Assembly (NCBI RefSeq): GCF_011742925.1
Contig: NZ_WAEL01000006.1
Coordinates: forward strand, 310,001 to 374,000
DNA: 64,000 nucleotides
Direction of reading: 5' to 3'
From: Fibrivirga algicola
Lineage (GTDB): Bacteria; Bacteroidota; Bacteroidia; Cytophagales; Spirosomataceae
Within the stretch, counting starts at the first letter, position 1. Every line of letters starts with the position of its first letter. Shown piece after piece: positions 8,955-17,885 of the stretch. The position numbers and the translations under genes were made by a program. The notes beneath the pieces were generated by a model that did not search any database, was not told where the DNA came from, and saw nothing but the letters and a program-made list of their open reading frames with translations.

Positions 8955-9029
8955 TATAGCCAGCCAATTATTTTCCTAAAACAGCTTTCGTCTTGAAAAA
9001 GTACAGTATGCTATTTCTATAGAGAAAGC

Positions 9030-9563
9030 TCAGAATACATCCTCATTCTGGCGGCCTGTACGTGCCTTAATGCGGTCATATACGCCAGTACTGCGAAACG
9101 TGAGGAGTTTATGACCGAAAAAGTTGGCCAAAAAGCTGAAGCCCATGCCAACTACGTGGGAGAATTTTTCGCGCCAGAACACTGACAGTTTACCAGCTAA
9201 AAGGGGATCTGCAATCCATTTGAGTGTTGCAGCAGCAATACCCACTTGCACAGCCCAGGCTATTAAGGCAATAACCAAATACTTGATGGCTTCGCGGCCT
9301 GAGTTTCCGGTTCCTTTGGCTGAGAAGGCAAATAACTTGGTTGGAATAAAGCTAACTACGGTAGCTGTCAGGTAGCCAAGGAGTACGCTTGTGCCGAAAC
9401 TGAAGTAGTCGCGGTAGTAAATCTGACTAAAGAAGTTTACTGAAGCACCAAGCAGAGCCGTCAGGAAGAAGGAAAGAAATTCCCGTTGTGCTTTATATTT
9501 CTCTGTTTGCACGATGCTTAGTTCGACAGGCTGCACGTTAGCTGGATTATTGATTGCGGTCAC
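9030..9563 (-). CDS. GtrA-like membrane protein
   Basis: 177-residue membrane protein with four hydrophobic segments (about 28-46, 56-74, 89-110, 133-152) in the GtrA arrangement, including the SFIPTKLFAF and FFGHKLLTF motifs that end the second and fourth helices. GtrA-like proteins are thought to help move polyprenyl-linked sugars across the membrane. The start is uncertain: GTG at 9561-9563 is used, but GTG codons at about residues 10 and 18 are also possible. A TACTTTTG box overlaps the first GTG (9563-9570), which would favour one of the later starts. No glycosyltransferase gene is adjacent. Confidence 0.8.
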   Translation of the reverse strand: MTAINNPANVQPVELSIVQTEKYKAQREFLSFFLTALLGASVNFFSQIYYRDYFSFGTSVLLGYLTATVVSFIPTKLFAFSAKGTGNSGREAIKYLVIALIAWAVQVGIAAATLKWIADPLLAGKLSVFWREKFSHVVGMGFSFLANFFGHKLLTFRSTGVYDRIKARTGRQNEDVF

Positions 9564-9643
9564 AAAAGTACACTGTGCCCTTTTGTTCTGTTACTTAAAT
9601 CCCATCTACTGAGTAAACGGGATTGCAACAGCTTTGTGCGGCG

Positions 9644-11077
9644 CTAAATTACCCGCTGAAAAAGCCCGGGAACTACACCCAGCACGATAGTTATCACGGT
9701 AGCGGCAATCAGCATAAACCGGTAAAAAGGCGCTACCCGAATCGCTTCGGCGTTGCCTTCACGGAAGTACATGGCAATGATAACCCGGAAGTAATAATAA
9801 ATGCTAACCGCCGACATCAGTACGGCCACTACTAAAATCCAAACGAGCCCTCTATCTACCGCTGTTGAGAACAACATAAATTTACCCCAAAATCCGGCTG
9901 TTAATGGGATACCTGCCAGTGACAACATGGCCACGGTCATGACAAAACCCAGCAACGGGTTTGCACGAGCCAGGCCATTAAATGCTTCGTAGCTCTCATC
10001 GGGTCGGGTAAGTGTGGTTTGGTCTCCAACAAGCGCATCGTTAATAGGCCGGTTTTTAACGACCAACAGCAAAATACCAAAAGCTGCAATGGTTGATACT
10101 GAATACGCTAGCGAGTAGAACGCAATAGCTCCTTTTGACTGCTGTGTCAGTCCAATCAAACCAATCAACAGATAACCGGCATGTGAGATGCTTGAATAGG
10201 CCATCATACGCTTGAAGCTACTTTGGTATACAGCCGTAATGTTGCCAATCACTAGCGTCAGTATAGTAATTACTGCCAGCACCTGTACCCAGTATGCATA
10301 AACACTGCCAGTGTTAAAGCAAACCATCAACACGCGCAACAGGGCCGCGAAGCCAGCAGTTTTTACTACTGTCGACATGAAAGCGGTAAATAACGAAGGA
10401 GCGCCGTCGTACACGTCGGGTGTCCAGAAGTGGAATGGAGCGGCTGATACTTTAAATAGCATACCAATCAGCAGCATGAACATACCAGTGTACAGCAGCA
10501 GCGGCGATGTCTGGGCTGCGGCCATGCTGTTTACTGCACTGGCGATTCCTGAAATGGTAAACGTACCTGTGGCGCCATAGAGCAAAGCCATACCGAACAG
10601 CAAAATTCCGGTGGCGAACGAACCCATCAGGAAGTACTTCAATGCCGCTTCATTTGAACGGAGGTTCCGCTTGTCACTACCTGTCAGCACATACATGGCA
10701 ACAGACAAGACTTCGATCCCGACAAAAAGCATCAACAAGTTCTCGTAGCCGATCATCATGATCGCACCAACCAGCGAGAACAGCATGATCGCGTAATATT
10801 CGGCAGGTTGTCCCTCTTCATCGTCAAGCAAACTACCTGACAGAGCGACAATCATAAATGCCGAAAACAACACAATGCCGATGAAAACCATTGCCAGGTT
10901 GTCGATAACCAGCATCTCGTTGAAATAGACAAACGTCTTGTTCCAGTCGTAGAAGTTAGCCACGGTTGCTATCAGGAGGCAGACCAGGGTAGCAGGCAGC
11001 AAAACGGCCCGCGACTTCAGGAAGCCCAAAAACAGCAATACAATGCCAGAAACAGAAAGGACAACGATGGGAAACAT
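9644..11077 (-). CDS. nuoN: NADH-quinone oxidoreductase subunit N
   Basis: Membrane-arm, antiporter-like subunit of respiratory complex I, which couples NADH:quinone electron transfer to proton pumping. 477 residues with about 14 membrane helices and no signal peptide. Complex I antiporter-family features are visible: FVGIEVLSVAMYVL (a helix with the conserved Glu), KYFLMGSFATG, VSAAPFHFWTPDVYDGAP, and KRMMAYSSISHAGY. ATG start at 11075-11077. It is the last of four co-directional genes, nuoK-L-M-N, with a 155-bp spacer after nuoM that holds short direct repeats but no clear terminator. Confidence 0.95.
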   Translation of the reverse strand: MFPIVVLSVSGIVLLFLGFLKSRAVLLPATLVCLLIATVANFYDWNKTFVYFNEMLVIDNLAMVFIGIVLFSAFMIVALSGSLLDDEEGQPAEYYAIMLFSLVGAIMMIGYENLLMLFVGIEVLSVAMYVLTGSDKRNLRSNEAALKYFLMGSFATGILLFGMALLYGATGTFTISGIASAVNSMAAAQTSPLLLYTGMFMLLIGMLFKVSAAPFHFWTPDVYDGAPSLFTAFMSTVVKTAGFAALLRVLMVCFNTGSVYAYWVQVLAVITILTLVIGNITAVYQSSFKRMMAYSSISHAGYLLIGLIGLTQQSKGAIAFYSLAYSVSTIAAFGILLLVVKNRPINDALVGDQTTLTRPDESYEAFNGLARANPLLGFVMTVAMLSLAGIPLTAGFWGKFMLFSTAVDRGLVWILVVAVLMSAVSIYYYFRVIIAMYFREGNAEAIRVAPFYRFMLIAATVITIVLGVVPGLFQRVI

Positions 11078-11080
11078 ATG

Positions 11081-11220
11081 CTTTTAAGTCGTAAGTTCTA
11101 CGTCGTAAGTCTGGAAAGTCGTGAAGGGAAGTAACAGTAAATCACTGGTTACTTGCCTGTTTGCCTGGTAGTCTGCTAAGTCAGATTATGACGTATGATT
11201 TTCCAGATCAATGACCTCTC
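11081..11220. repeat. Short repeats in the nuoM-nuoN spacer
   Basis: The word GTCGTAAGT occurs at 11088-11096 and 11102-11110, and a shorter GTCGT follows near 11118. TACGTCGTAAGTCTG near 11100-11113 can pair imperfectly with the segment near 11175-11195, giving a loose stem-loop. I see no gene or promoter consensus here. Confidence 0.4.
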
Positions 11221-11232
11221 GGACGATGGCGA

Positions 11233-12705
11233 CTATTTTATGAATTGCAATAAATTGGCAACGGCAGGTTCGGTCAGCTTTAGGAAGGAGGCCGGATACA
11301 GACCCATCCAGAAAACAAATACACTAAGTATCAACAGGGTATAGCTTTCGGTTCCGCTTAGGTCAATTACCGACTCTGTACGGCTACTCGTTGCGCCGAA
11401 CATGCTCTTCTGATACATCCGAAGCATATACACTGCACCAAAAATGATGGTCAGACCAGCTACGAGGCCCAGATAATGATTATAAGCGTATACACCCGCC
11501 AGCAACAGAAATTCACCCACAAACCCGTTTGTCAGGGGAAGGGCCACGCTGCCGAGCAGGATAATCATGAAGTAGACTGTCAATTTGGGCGTCGACCGGG
11601 TGATGCCACCCAATTGATCGAGTTGGCGGGTACCGGTACGTTGCAGGATCAGTTCAGCAATGAAGAACAAGCCTACCACGTTGATGCCGTGAGCAAGCAT
11701 CTGAATCAACGCACCTTGTAACCCCATTTCCGAGCGCGAAAAGACACCAGCAGCCATCAAGCCAACGTGCGAGAACGACGAGTAAGCAATGAGCCGCTTC
11801 ATGTCGCGCTGACGAATAGCGATGACGGCGCCGTATACGATGCCAATAATTGATAGAGTAATGGCTAAACCGCCCCACCGGTCAACTCCGGCCGGAACGA
11901 TGGGCAGCAATAGACGGATGAGGCCGTAGACACCCATTTTTAGCATGATACCAGCCAGTAGCATGGTAGCAGGTGTGGGTGATTCCACGTAGGTGTCGGG
12001 CTGCCAGGTATGAAATGGAAAGACAGGCATCTTCACGGCAAAAGCAATAAAGAACGCCCAGAATATCCAACCCTGCTGAACAGGACTTAGATTCAGAGCG
12101 TATAAGTCAGCAATGGCCGAGCTATGAACCCCTGTGGTTGTGACGGGCGTGTTAGCGTACAGATAAACCAGCGCTACCAGCATGAGCAGGCTACCGAAGA
12201 TCGTGTACACGAAAAACTTGAAGGTGACCTTAATTCGGTTTTCCCCGCCCCACATCGCTGCCAGGAAGTAGATGGGAATCAAGGCCGCTTCGAAGAACAG
12301 GTAGAACAGGAAGCCGTCGCGGGCTACAAAAACGCCCATAAGCGCTGCCTGCATAAACAGAATCAGCGAATAGAATGAGTTGGTGCGATCGTATGATTGC
12401 TTGAAGGTTGATAGTACGATCAACGGCGTAACCAGGCCAGTCAGGATAACAGGCAGCAAGCTGATACCGTCAATAGCACCCGCGAAGCGAATACCGCTTT
12501 TGCCGTCGGCAGCATTGAATAGCCACGCATAGTCGAAGCCAAACTGGAAATCAGCATTAGCCGTGAAGGAAAGGAAAACGTAGGCTGTTAGGGCCAATTC
12601 GACCAACGTACCCACCAATGCGGTGATGCGGGCCAGTTCACGGGACGAAAATAGTACCGCTATGGCCGCTACGATGGGGCAAAAAATTAGGGATAACGTA
12701 AGCAT
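11233..12705 (-). CDS. nuoM: NADH-quinone oxidoreductase subunit M
   Basis: Proton-pumping membrane subunit of complex I. 490 residues from the ATG at 12703-12705; a longer frame starting 63 nt earlier would overlap nuoL and is less likely. Signature stretches include FFEAALIPIYFLAAMWGG (conserved Glu in helix 5), KMPVFPFHTWQPDTYVESPT, KRLIAYSSFSHVG and NGFVGEFLLL. About 14 membrane helices. The start lies 19 nt after the nuoL stop, so the genes are co-transcribed. Confidence 0.95.
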   Translation of the reverse strand: MLTLSLIFCPIVAAIAVLFSSRELARITALVGTLVELALTAYVFLSFTANADFQFGFDYAWLFNAADGKSGIRFAGAIDGISLLPVILTGLVTPLIVLSTFKQSYDRTNSFYSLILFMQAALMGVFVARDGFLFYLFFEAALIPIYFLAAMWGGENRIKVTFKFFVYTIFGSLLMLVALVYLYANTPVTTTGVHSSAIADLYALNLSPVQQGWIFWAFFIAFAVKMPVFPFHTWQPDTYVESPTPATMLLAGIMLKMGVYGLIRLLLPIVPAGVDRWGGLAITLSIIGIVYGAVIAIRQRDMKRLIAYSSFSHVGLMAAGVFSRSEMGLQGALIQMLAHGINVVGLFFIAELILQRTGTRQLDQLGGITRSTPKLTVYFMIILLGSVALPLTNGFVGEFLLLAGVYAYNHYLGLVAGLTIIFGAVYMLRMYQKSMFGATSSRTESVIDLSGTESYTLLILSVFVFWMGLYPASFLKLTEPAVANLLQFIK

Positions 12706-12724
12706 GGTTAAGTAGCTGTAACGG

Positions 12725-14665
12725 TTATTTCCCGCCGATGAAGGGGAGAGTAAAGAAGCGAAGGGCAACGATTAGTGTGATACTGAGCACCATCAGCAGA
12801 ATATACAGACTGATAGAACCGCTCTGTACGCGCCGCAACGCCGTAGCGCTTCCACGAACAGCGAAGGCTACGCCACCCACAACGGCATCGATAGCGAATT
12901 CGCCAAGGCTGTAAAAGGCATCACCTAATGCCCGAACAGGCCGAACAACCAGATTTTCGTAGAATTCGTCGATGTAATATTTGCCGTAGATGACTTGTTG
13001 TGGTAATGAGCGGGCTTCTGAGTCTGGAGCCGGAACAGCAGCATTCCGAACATACATAATATAGGCGCCAATGGCAGCCAGAACAGCAATGCCCGCCGAA
13101 AGGCCCATCAGTAGCATTTCGGTACCATGATCCAGCGCGTTCGCTTCAAAAATGGCCGGGTTCGCCTGGCGTGCTTCATCAAACAGGGGCGACATGAACT
13201 CTGCCAGTCGGGCCGAACCACCCAATACTTCAGGTACGTTCATAAAACCACCTACGGCTGATAGAACCGCCAATACCATCAAGGGTAAAGTCATGCTTAG
13301 CGGCGATTCGTGCAAGTGGTGTTTCTGCTCCGACGTACCCCGGAATTCGCCGAAGAAGGTCAGGAACAACAGGCGGAACATATAGAATGAGGTCATGGCC
13401 GAACCAATCACGCCCAATACCCACATTACTTTGCTGTGCTCGAACACGTGTGCCAAAATTTCATCTTTCGAGAAGAAGCCGGCGAAGGGAGGAATACCAG
13501 CTATGGCGATGGTACCAATCAGAAACGTCCAAAACGTGATGGGCAGTGATTTACGCAGACCGCCCATGTTCCGGATATCCTGCTCGTCAGACATGGCGTG
13601 AATCACGCTACCCGCGCCCAGGAACAGCAATGCCTTGAAGAACGCGTGGGTAATTACGTGGAACATGCTGGCGGTGTAAGCCGTAGCGCCCAGACCCATA
13701 AACATGTAGCCAAGCTGCGACACGGTCGAGTAAGCCAAAACTTTCTTGATATCGTTTTGCAACAGACCGATTGAGGCGGCAAGCAACGCCGTGGCAATGG
13801 CAATGCCGCCGATAATGTCGAGCGTCAGCGGGGCTAGTGAGAATAGGACGTTGGCCCGAACCACCATGTAAATACCCGCCGTTACCATCGTTGCCGCGTG
13901 AATCAGAGCCGACACAGGTGTTGGACCGGCCATGGCGTCGGGCAACCAAGTGTAGAGCGGAATCTGCGCTGATTTACCCATGGCGCCTACAAACAAGAGC
14001 AACGTAATCGTCAGAATTACCTTGTCATTCACTTCCATACCCACAGCCTGTGTGAATACGTCAGTGTACTCGACCGAACCGAAGGTGGCCATGATAGTGA
14101 AGATACCCAGCAGAAAGCCCAAGTCACCAATGCGGTTCATGACAAAGGCTTTGCGGGCCGCATTGTTGTAGCTGGTATTCGTGTTCCAGAAGCCGATGAG
14201 CAGGTACGAGCACAGCCCGACGCCTTCCCAGCCAATGAACATGATGACGAAGTTCGAGCCGAGCACCAGCAACAGCATGAAGAACAGGAACAGGTTCAGA
14301 AAGGCCATGAACTTGCCATACCCTGCATCGTGATGCATATAGCCAATGCTATACAAATGAATCAGCGAACCGATGCCCGTTACGATGCTCAACATTAGCA
14401 TGGTCAGCTGATCGATCTGAAACGAGAAGTTAATGTGAAAATCGCCAACGCTGATCCAATCGAAGAGGACGGACTTAATTACAGCGTTTTGCCCTGCACC
14501 AAACGCTCCCCAGAGCAGACAAACACAAATAAACGCCAGAACGGGCCCCGCCAGCCCAATAATGCCAACTAGCGAAGAGGGTACCCTGCGGAACCCCAGG
14601 CCATTGATTATAAAACCCAGAAGGGGAAGAAGAGGTATTAAAAGACAGAGTAGATCGGTAGACAT
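12725..14665 (-). CDS. nuoL: NADH-quinone oxidoreductase subunit L
   Basis: Largest proton-pumping subunit of complex I, 646 residues from the ATG at 14663-14665 (another ATG lies 18 nt upstream). Visible family motifs: GWEGVGLCSYLLIGFW (conserved Glu), KSAQIPLYTWLPDAMAGPTP, SALIHAATMVTAG, KKVLAYSTVSQLGYM and HAFFKALLFLGAGS. The C-terminus carries the expected amphipathic lateral helix region and a final membrane anchor. It lies between nuoK and nuoM; the gap before it holds a hairpin repeat (14699-14764) that could modulate expression of L-M-N relative to K. Confidence 0.96.
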   Translation of the reverse strand: MSTDLLCLLIPLLPLLGFIINGLGFRRVPSSLVGIIGLAGPVLAFICVCLLWGAFGAGQNAVIKSVLFDWISVGDFHINFSFQIDQLTMLMLSIVTGIGSLIHLYSIGYMHHDAGYGKFMAFLNLFLFFMLLLVLGSNFVIMFIGWEGVGLCSYLLIGFWNTNTSYNNAARKAFVMNRIGDLGFLLGIFTIMATFGSVEYTDVFTQAVGMEVNDKVILTITLLLFVGAMGKSAQIPLYTWLPDAMAGPTPVSALIHAATMVTAGIYMVVRANVLFSLAPLTLDIIGGIAIATALLAASIGLLQNDIKKVLAYSTVSQLGYMFMGLGATAYTASMFHVITHAFFKALLFLGAGSVIHAMSDEQDIRNMGGLRKSLPITFWTFLIGTIAIAGIPPFAGFFSKDEILAHVFEHSKVMWVLGVIGSAMTSFYMFRLLFLTFFGEFRGTSEQKHHLHESPLSMTLPLMVLAVLSAVGGFMNVPEVLGGSARLAEFMSPLFDEARQANPAIFEANALDHGTEMLLMGLSAGIAVLAAIGAYIMYVRNAAVPAPDSEARSLPQQVIYGKYYIDEFYENLVVRPVRALGDAFYSLGEFAIDAVVGGVAFAVRGSATALRRVQSGSISLYILLMVLSITLIVALRFFTLPFIGGK

Positions 14666-14698
14666 AAGAACCTGAAGGTTCAAGCTTCCGGTGGCAGG

Positions 14699-14764
14699 TT
14701 TTAGGTTTTAACTGCTTCGCTAAATCAGTAGTACGGTACTAAGCGAAGCACTTGAAACCTAAAA
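14699..14764. repeat. Intergenic hairpin repeat, copy 1 (nuoK-nuoL gap)
   Basis: Imperfect 23-bp stem. The left arm (14699-14721) contains TTAGGTTTTAA then TGCTTCGCT; the right arm (14742-14764) contains AGCGAAGCA then GAAACCTAA. It shares arms and core words with 20545-20614 and partly with 24861-24931, so these look like copies of one small palindromic element. Confidence 0.6.
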
Positions 14765-14784
14765 TTTGACACAAGAAACTGATT

Positions 14785-15132
14785 TCACCATTTAAGTTTA
14801 TTCAGCACGCCGATATCCGTAGTGCGAAGGTTACGATAAATCATAACAATAATGGCCAGGCCAACTGATACTTCAGCAGCGGCAACGGCCATGATAAAGA
14901 AAACGAATACCTGTCCCGCAGGATCGGAGCGGTATGACGAGAAAGCGATGAGGAGTGTGTTTACAGCGTTGAGCATCAGCTCAATCGACATGAACATCAC
15001 GATGGCGTTTCGCCGGGTCAGCACACCGATGATGCCGATGACAAACAGAGCGGTGCTGAAGATGAGGTAATAATTCAGAGGAATCTGCTGGATTACTTCC
15101 GGAATGGTAGCCGCTGCGTCAATAGGTTGCAT
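14785..15132 (-). CDS. nuoK: NADH-quinone oxidoreductase subunit K
   Basis: Small membrane subunit of complex I, 115 residues with three helices. It shows the NuoK motifs MSIELMLNAVN (second-helix Glu needed for proton translocation) and AAAEVSVGLAI (third-helix Glu). ATG start at 15130-15132. The gene usually before it, nuoJ, is absent; the upstream neighbour, 43 bp away and co-directional, is an exonuclease gene. The membrane-arm set K-L-M-N therefore stands apart from the other complex I genes. Confidence 0.95.
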   Translation of the reverse strand: MQPIDAAATIPEVIQQIPLNYYLIFSTALFVIGIIGVLTRRNAIVMFMSIELMLNAVNTLLIAFSSYRSDPAGQVFVFFIMAVAAAEVSVGLAIIVMIYRNLRTTDIGVLNKLKW

Positions 15133-15175
15133 AAAAGCTGTGAATGGGATCGTGCGGGCAAAGGTAGAAGAAAAT

Positions 15176-16018
15176 CTATTTTTTCCCGTTTAAGGCACCA
15201 GTGAATAGGCGCAACCGTATCTCGGTGAAGCGCCGTTTAGTGTCTAAAGAGAAATCGCCTTTCTGAATCCAGTCGTAAAATGAAGGTTCTGTTTTAAGTA
15301 CGTCAAGCACGGATTTACCGGCATGTTTGCCAAAATTAATGATCTCTTCCCCTTTTTCGTTGAAGATCATCCGACCGGCCAGATCTACGTTATTGTTTCG
15401 GGCTATAGAAGCAAGAACTTCCATATCATTATCAATGGTAAATTCTACTTTACGCTGTTCATCCCGAATAGTCCGTCCAGTATGGTTTTCCACGATCGAG
15501 CCCAGCACCTCGAAGGTGGCCAGGGTATCGGCTTCAGCACCGTGGGCGCCCACTAGTTCTTTACCGCAGAAATGACGGTAGGCGGCCGTCAAGTTACGGG
15601 GTTCCATGAGGTGATAAATACGCTGTACATCAACCATGCGGCGGTTTTTGATGTCAAAGTCGACGTTGGCACGCAAGAATTCTTCAACCAGTAGCGGAAT
15701 ATCGAACCGATTACTGTTAAAGCCCGCTAAGTCGCAGCCGTCTAGAAATTGCGCCAGCACTTTGGCAATGCTCTTGAATGTAGGCGCCTCTTTCACATCC
15801 TCATCATAGATCCCGTGAATCAGGCTGGTCTCGATGGGAATGGGAATGCCGGGATTTACCCGGTACGTTTTCACCACCAGTTCACCGGGCATCCTGTCTT
15901 TGCCGGGCAGGGCTTTGGCTACGCAGATCTCCACAATCCGGTCTTTGGCCGGATTGACCCCCGTTGTTTCGAGATCAAAAATGGCCAGTGGTTTCTTTAA
16001 TAAAAACGGATGAGTCAT
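15176..16018 (-). CDS. DnaQ-type 3'-5' exonuclease with C-terminal FGKHxGK domain
   Basis: DEDDh exonuclease related to the epsilon proofreading subunit of DNA polymerase III. 280 residues from the ATG at 16016-16018; an in-frame start 60 nt upstream is less likely. ExoI motif FDLETTG near residues 13-19, ExoII GFNSNRFDIPLL near 99-110, ExoIII His-x4-Asp in HGAEAD near 158-163. The C-terminus has FGKHAGKSVLDVL..PSFYDWIQKGDF, resembling the DUF3820 domain often found behind such exonucleases. No polymerase domain is present, so it is a stand-alone or accessory nuclease. Divergent from recX. Confidence 0.88.
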   Translation of the reverse strand: MTHPFLLKKPLAIFDLETTGVNPAKDRIVEICVAKALPGKDRMPGELVVKTYRVNPGIPIPIETSLIHGIYDEDVKEAPTFKSIAKVLAQFLDGCDLAGFNSNRFDIPLLVEEFLRANVDFDIKNRRMVDVQRIYHLMEPRNLTAAYRHFCGKELVGAHGAEADTLATFEVLGSIVENHTGRTIRDEQRKVEFTIDNDMEVLASIARNNNVDLAGRMIFNEKGEEIINFGKHAGKSVLDVLKTEPSFYDWIQKGDFSLDTKRRFTEIRLRLFTGALNGKK

Positions 16019-16054
16019 GAGACACGGGAGTTGCGCCGGTTTACTTAGCGACTG

Positions 16055-16062
16055 CAAAAATA
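16055..16062 (-). promoter_or_regulatory. Possible -7 box of the exonuclease gene
   Basis: Minus-strand TATTTTTG fits TAnnTTTG, 37 nt before the exonuclease ATG, in the divergent exonuclease-recX region. No matching TTG is seen upstream. Confidence 0.35.
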
Positions 16063-16129
16063 GCGACGGGTTCGACACATCTACGATTTAACATCCGAAC
16101 CCACCTCTGGCGAACGGTGTTTTTTTGGT

Positions 16130-16588
16130 ATGACCGAATACCTCAAAGATGCTTTACGGAAGGCGGCTTCGTTCTGCGCCTATCAGGAACGTACCCAGCA
16201 GGAAGTGCGGAAACGCCTTGATGCGTGGGATATCTACGGCGATGATGCGGAGGAAATTATTGCTGAACTGATTACGCAGGGTTTCCTCAGCGAAGAGCGA
16301 TTTGCTACAGCTTTCGCGGGAGGGAAGTTCAGAATAAAGGGTTGGGGCAAACGAAAGATCACGCAGGAACTAGCGCAACGGGGTATTACGGGCTATAACC
16401 TGAACAAGGCCCTTGCCGAGATAAAGCCTGACGATTACCGGGGGAAGCTAACCGACCTATTGGAAAAGAAGCGCCGTCAGGTACGTGACGATAATCCCTT
16501 GGTGGTAAAACAAAAACTGGCTCGGTATGCCCTCAGTAAAGGCTACGAGCCAGCGTTAGTCTGGGAAGTACTGGGGACTGAAGAATAA
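16130..16588 (+). CDS. recX: Regulatory protein RecX
   Basis: Small helical protein that binds RecA filaments and limits recombinase activity. 152 residues, typical for RecX. Family features: ALRKAASFCAYQERTQQEVRKRL near the N-terminus, LITQGFLSEERFATAFAGGKFRIKGWGKRKI in the middle (about 50-80), and repeated three-helix units. ATG at 16130-16132 follows a T-rich stretch. No recA is next to it. The stop codon sits directly against a perfect 42-bp inverted repeat shared with the convergent nrdB. Confidence 0.92.
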   Translation: MTEYLKDALRKAASFCAYQERTQQEVRKRLDAWDIYGDDAEEIIAELITQGFLSEERFATAFAGGKFRIKGWGKRKITQELAQRGITGYNLNKALAEIKPDDYRGKLTDLLEKKRRQVRDDNPLVVKQKLARYALSKGYEPALVWEVLGTEE

Positions 16589-16674
16589 AAAGAGTGTAAG
16601 AGGCACAGAACACACAGGTGTTATAGTGAAAATTCACTATAACACCTGTGTGTTCTGTGCCTCTTACACTCTTT
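16589..16674. terminator. Perfect 42-bp palindrome between recX and nrdB
   Basis: The left arm 16589-16630 is exactly complementary to the right arm 16633-16674, with a 2-nt AA loop. The arms begin AAAGAGTG and end CACTCTTT. It fills nearly all of the gap between convergent stops (recX 16588, nrdB 16678), so it probably stops transcription both ways. A perfect stem this long is unusual for a simple terminator. Confidence 0.8.
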
Positions 16675-16677
16675 CAC

Positions 16678-17667
16678 TTAAAAATCTTCCTCCAGTGAGA
16701 ATTTAGACCCTTCGTTTTCTTTCGTCGACGCCATGACGCCAGCTTTCTGGTATTCGCCGACGCGTTTTTCGAAGAAGTTGGTTTTACCCTGTAGCGAGAT
16801 CATGTCCATGAAATCGAATGGGTTCGACGCGTTGTATACTTTGTTGAGGTTCAACGACATCAATAGGTGATCGGCCACAAACTCGATGTATTGTTTCATC
16901 AATTCGGCGTTCATCCCGATCAGCGACACGGGCAGCGCATCAGTTACGAATTCCTGCTCGATTGCCACTGCATCGCGGATGATCTGATACACGGCCTCGG
17001 GGTCCATCTGATTCTTGATGTGATCCGTATAGAGTAGGCAGGCGAAATCGCGGTGTAGTCCTTCATCGCGAGAGATCAGCTCATTTGAGAAGGTAAGGCC
17101 GGGCATCATACCGCGTTTTTTCAGCCAGAAAATTGAGCAGAACGAGCCTGAGAAGAAAATACCCTCAACGGCCGCAAACGCAATCAGTCGTTCAGCAAAT
17201 GTGCCATTCTCGATCCAGCGCAACGCCCACTCTGCCTTCTTCTGAACGCAGGGAATCGTGTCAATGGCGTTCAACAGCCGGTCTTTCTCAACGGGGTCTT
17301 TGATGTAGGTATCAATCAGCAACGAATAGGTTTCTGAGTGAATATTCTCCATCATGATCTGAAATCCGTAGAAGCATTTTGCTTCGGCGTACTGTACTTC
17401 CGACAGAAAATTGACCGCCAGGTTCTCGTTCACGATCCCGTCTGAAGCCGCAAAAAAGGCCAGGATATGCGAGATGAAGTGGCGTTCGCCGTCATTCAGG
17501 TTATTCCAGTCGGTCATGTCCTGACCTAAGTCAATCTCTTCAGCGGTCCAGAACGAAGCTTCATGCTTTTTGTACATCTGCCAGATGTCACTGTGCTTGA
17601 TCGGAAAGAGCACAAACCGGCTTTTGTCTTCTTCGAGAATAGGCTCAATTGCAGTTGCTGTAAGCAT
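16678..17667 (-). CDS. nrdB: Ribonucleotide reductase class Ia beta subunit
   Basis: Di-iron tyrosyl-radical subunit that supplies the radical for reducing ribonucleotides to deoxyribonucleotides. 329 residues, of the eukaryote-like NrdB group. Ligands and radical site are visible: Asp46 in TAEEIDL, Glu107 and His110 in MENIH, and the radical Tyr114 in HSETY. Later Glu/His ligands lie in AVEGIFFSG and [13 protein letters not shown]. The tail ends EEDF, the kind of acidic C-terminus that docks on NrdA. nrdA is not adjacent on either side. A TATTTTTG box (17738-17745, minus) lies about 70 nt upstream. Confidence 0.95.
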   Translation of the reverse strand: MLTATAIEPILEEDKSRFVLFPIKHSDIWQMYKKHEASFWTAEEIDLGQDMTDWNNLNDGERHFISHILAFFAASDGIVNENLAVNFLSEVQYAEAKCFYGFQIMMENIHSETYSLLIDTYIKDPVEKDRLLNAIDTIPCVQKKAEWALRWIENGTFAERLIAFAAVEGIFFSGSFCSIFWLKKRGMMPGLTFSNELISRDEGLHRDFACLLYTDHIKNQMDPEAVYQIIRDAVAIEQEFVTDALPVSLIGMNAELMKQYIEFVADHLLMSLNLNKVYNASNPFDFMDMISLQGKTNFFEKRVGEYQKAGVMASTKENEGSKFSLEEDF

Positions 17668-17737
17668 GCGTAGGTGAGGTTTTAACGGTTGTATAGTATT
17701 CGTGCAAAAGGCACGATACAGATTGTTTACGTGCTAA

Positions 17738-17745
17738 CAAAAATA
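17738..17745 (-). promoter_or_regulatory. Possible nrdB promoter -7 box
   Basis: Minus-strand TATTTTTG, about 70 nt before the nrdB ATG, matches TAnnTTTG. A small dyad, TCGTGC-5nt-GCACGA (17700-17716), lies between it and the gene and could be an operator or part of the leader. Confidence 0.35.
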
Positions 17746-17885
17746 GCCGATTCGTCCACCCGAACAGCGGTAAAGAAGGAATAAATTTCAGGGTGTCCTA
17801 TTGGTTACAAAACACTTAAAAATAGTCAACTTGCTGTGAGCTAGTAAACTAACTTAGTGGTAACCGTATTGATTATCAGAAGGCT

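Noticed and set aside
16589-16674. Long palindromes as insertion-sequence ends or MITEs
   Set aside because: I see no target-site duplication and no shared sequence between the three palindromes, so a mobile origin is not supported.
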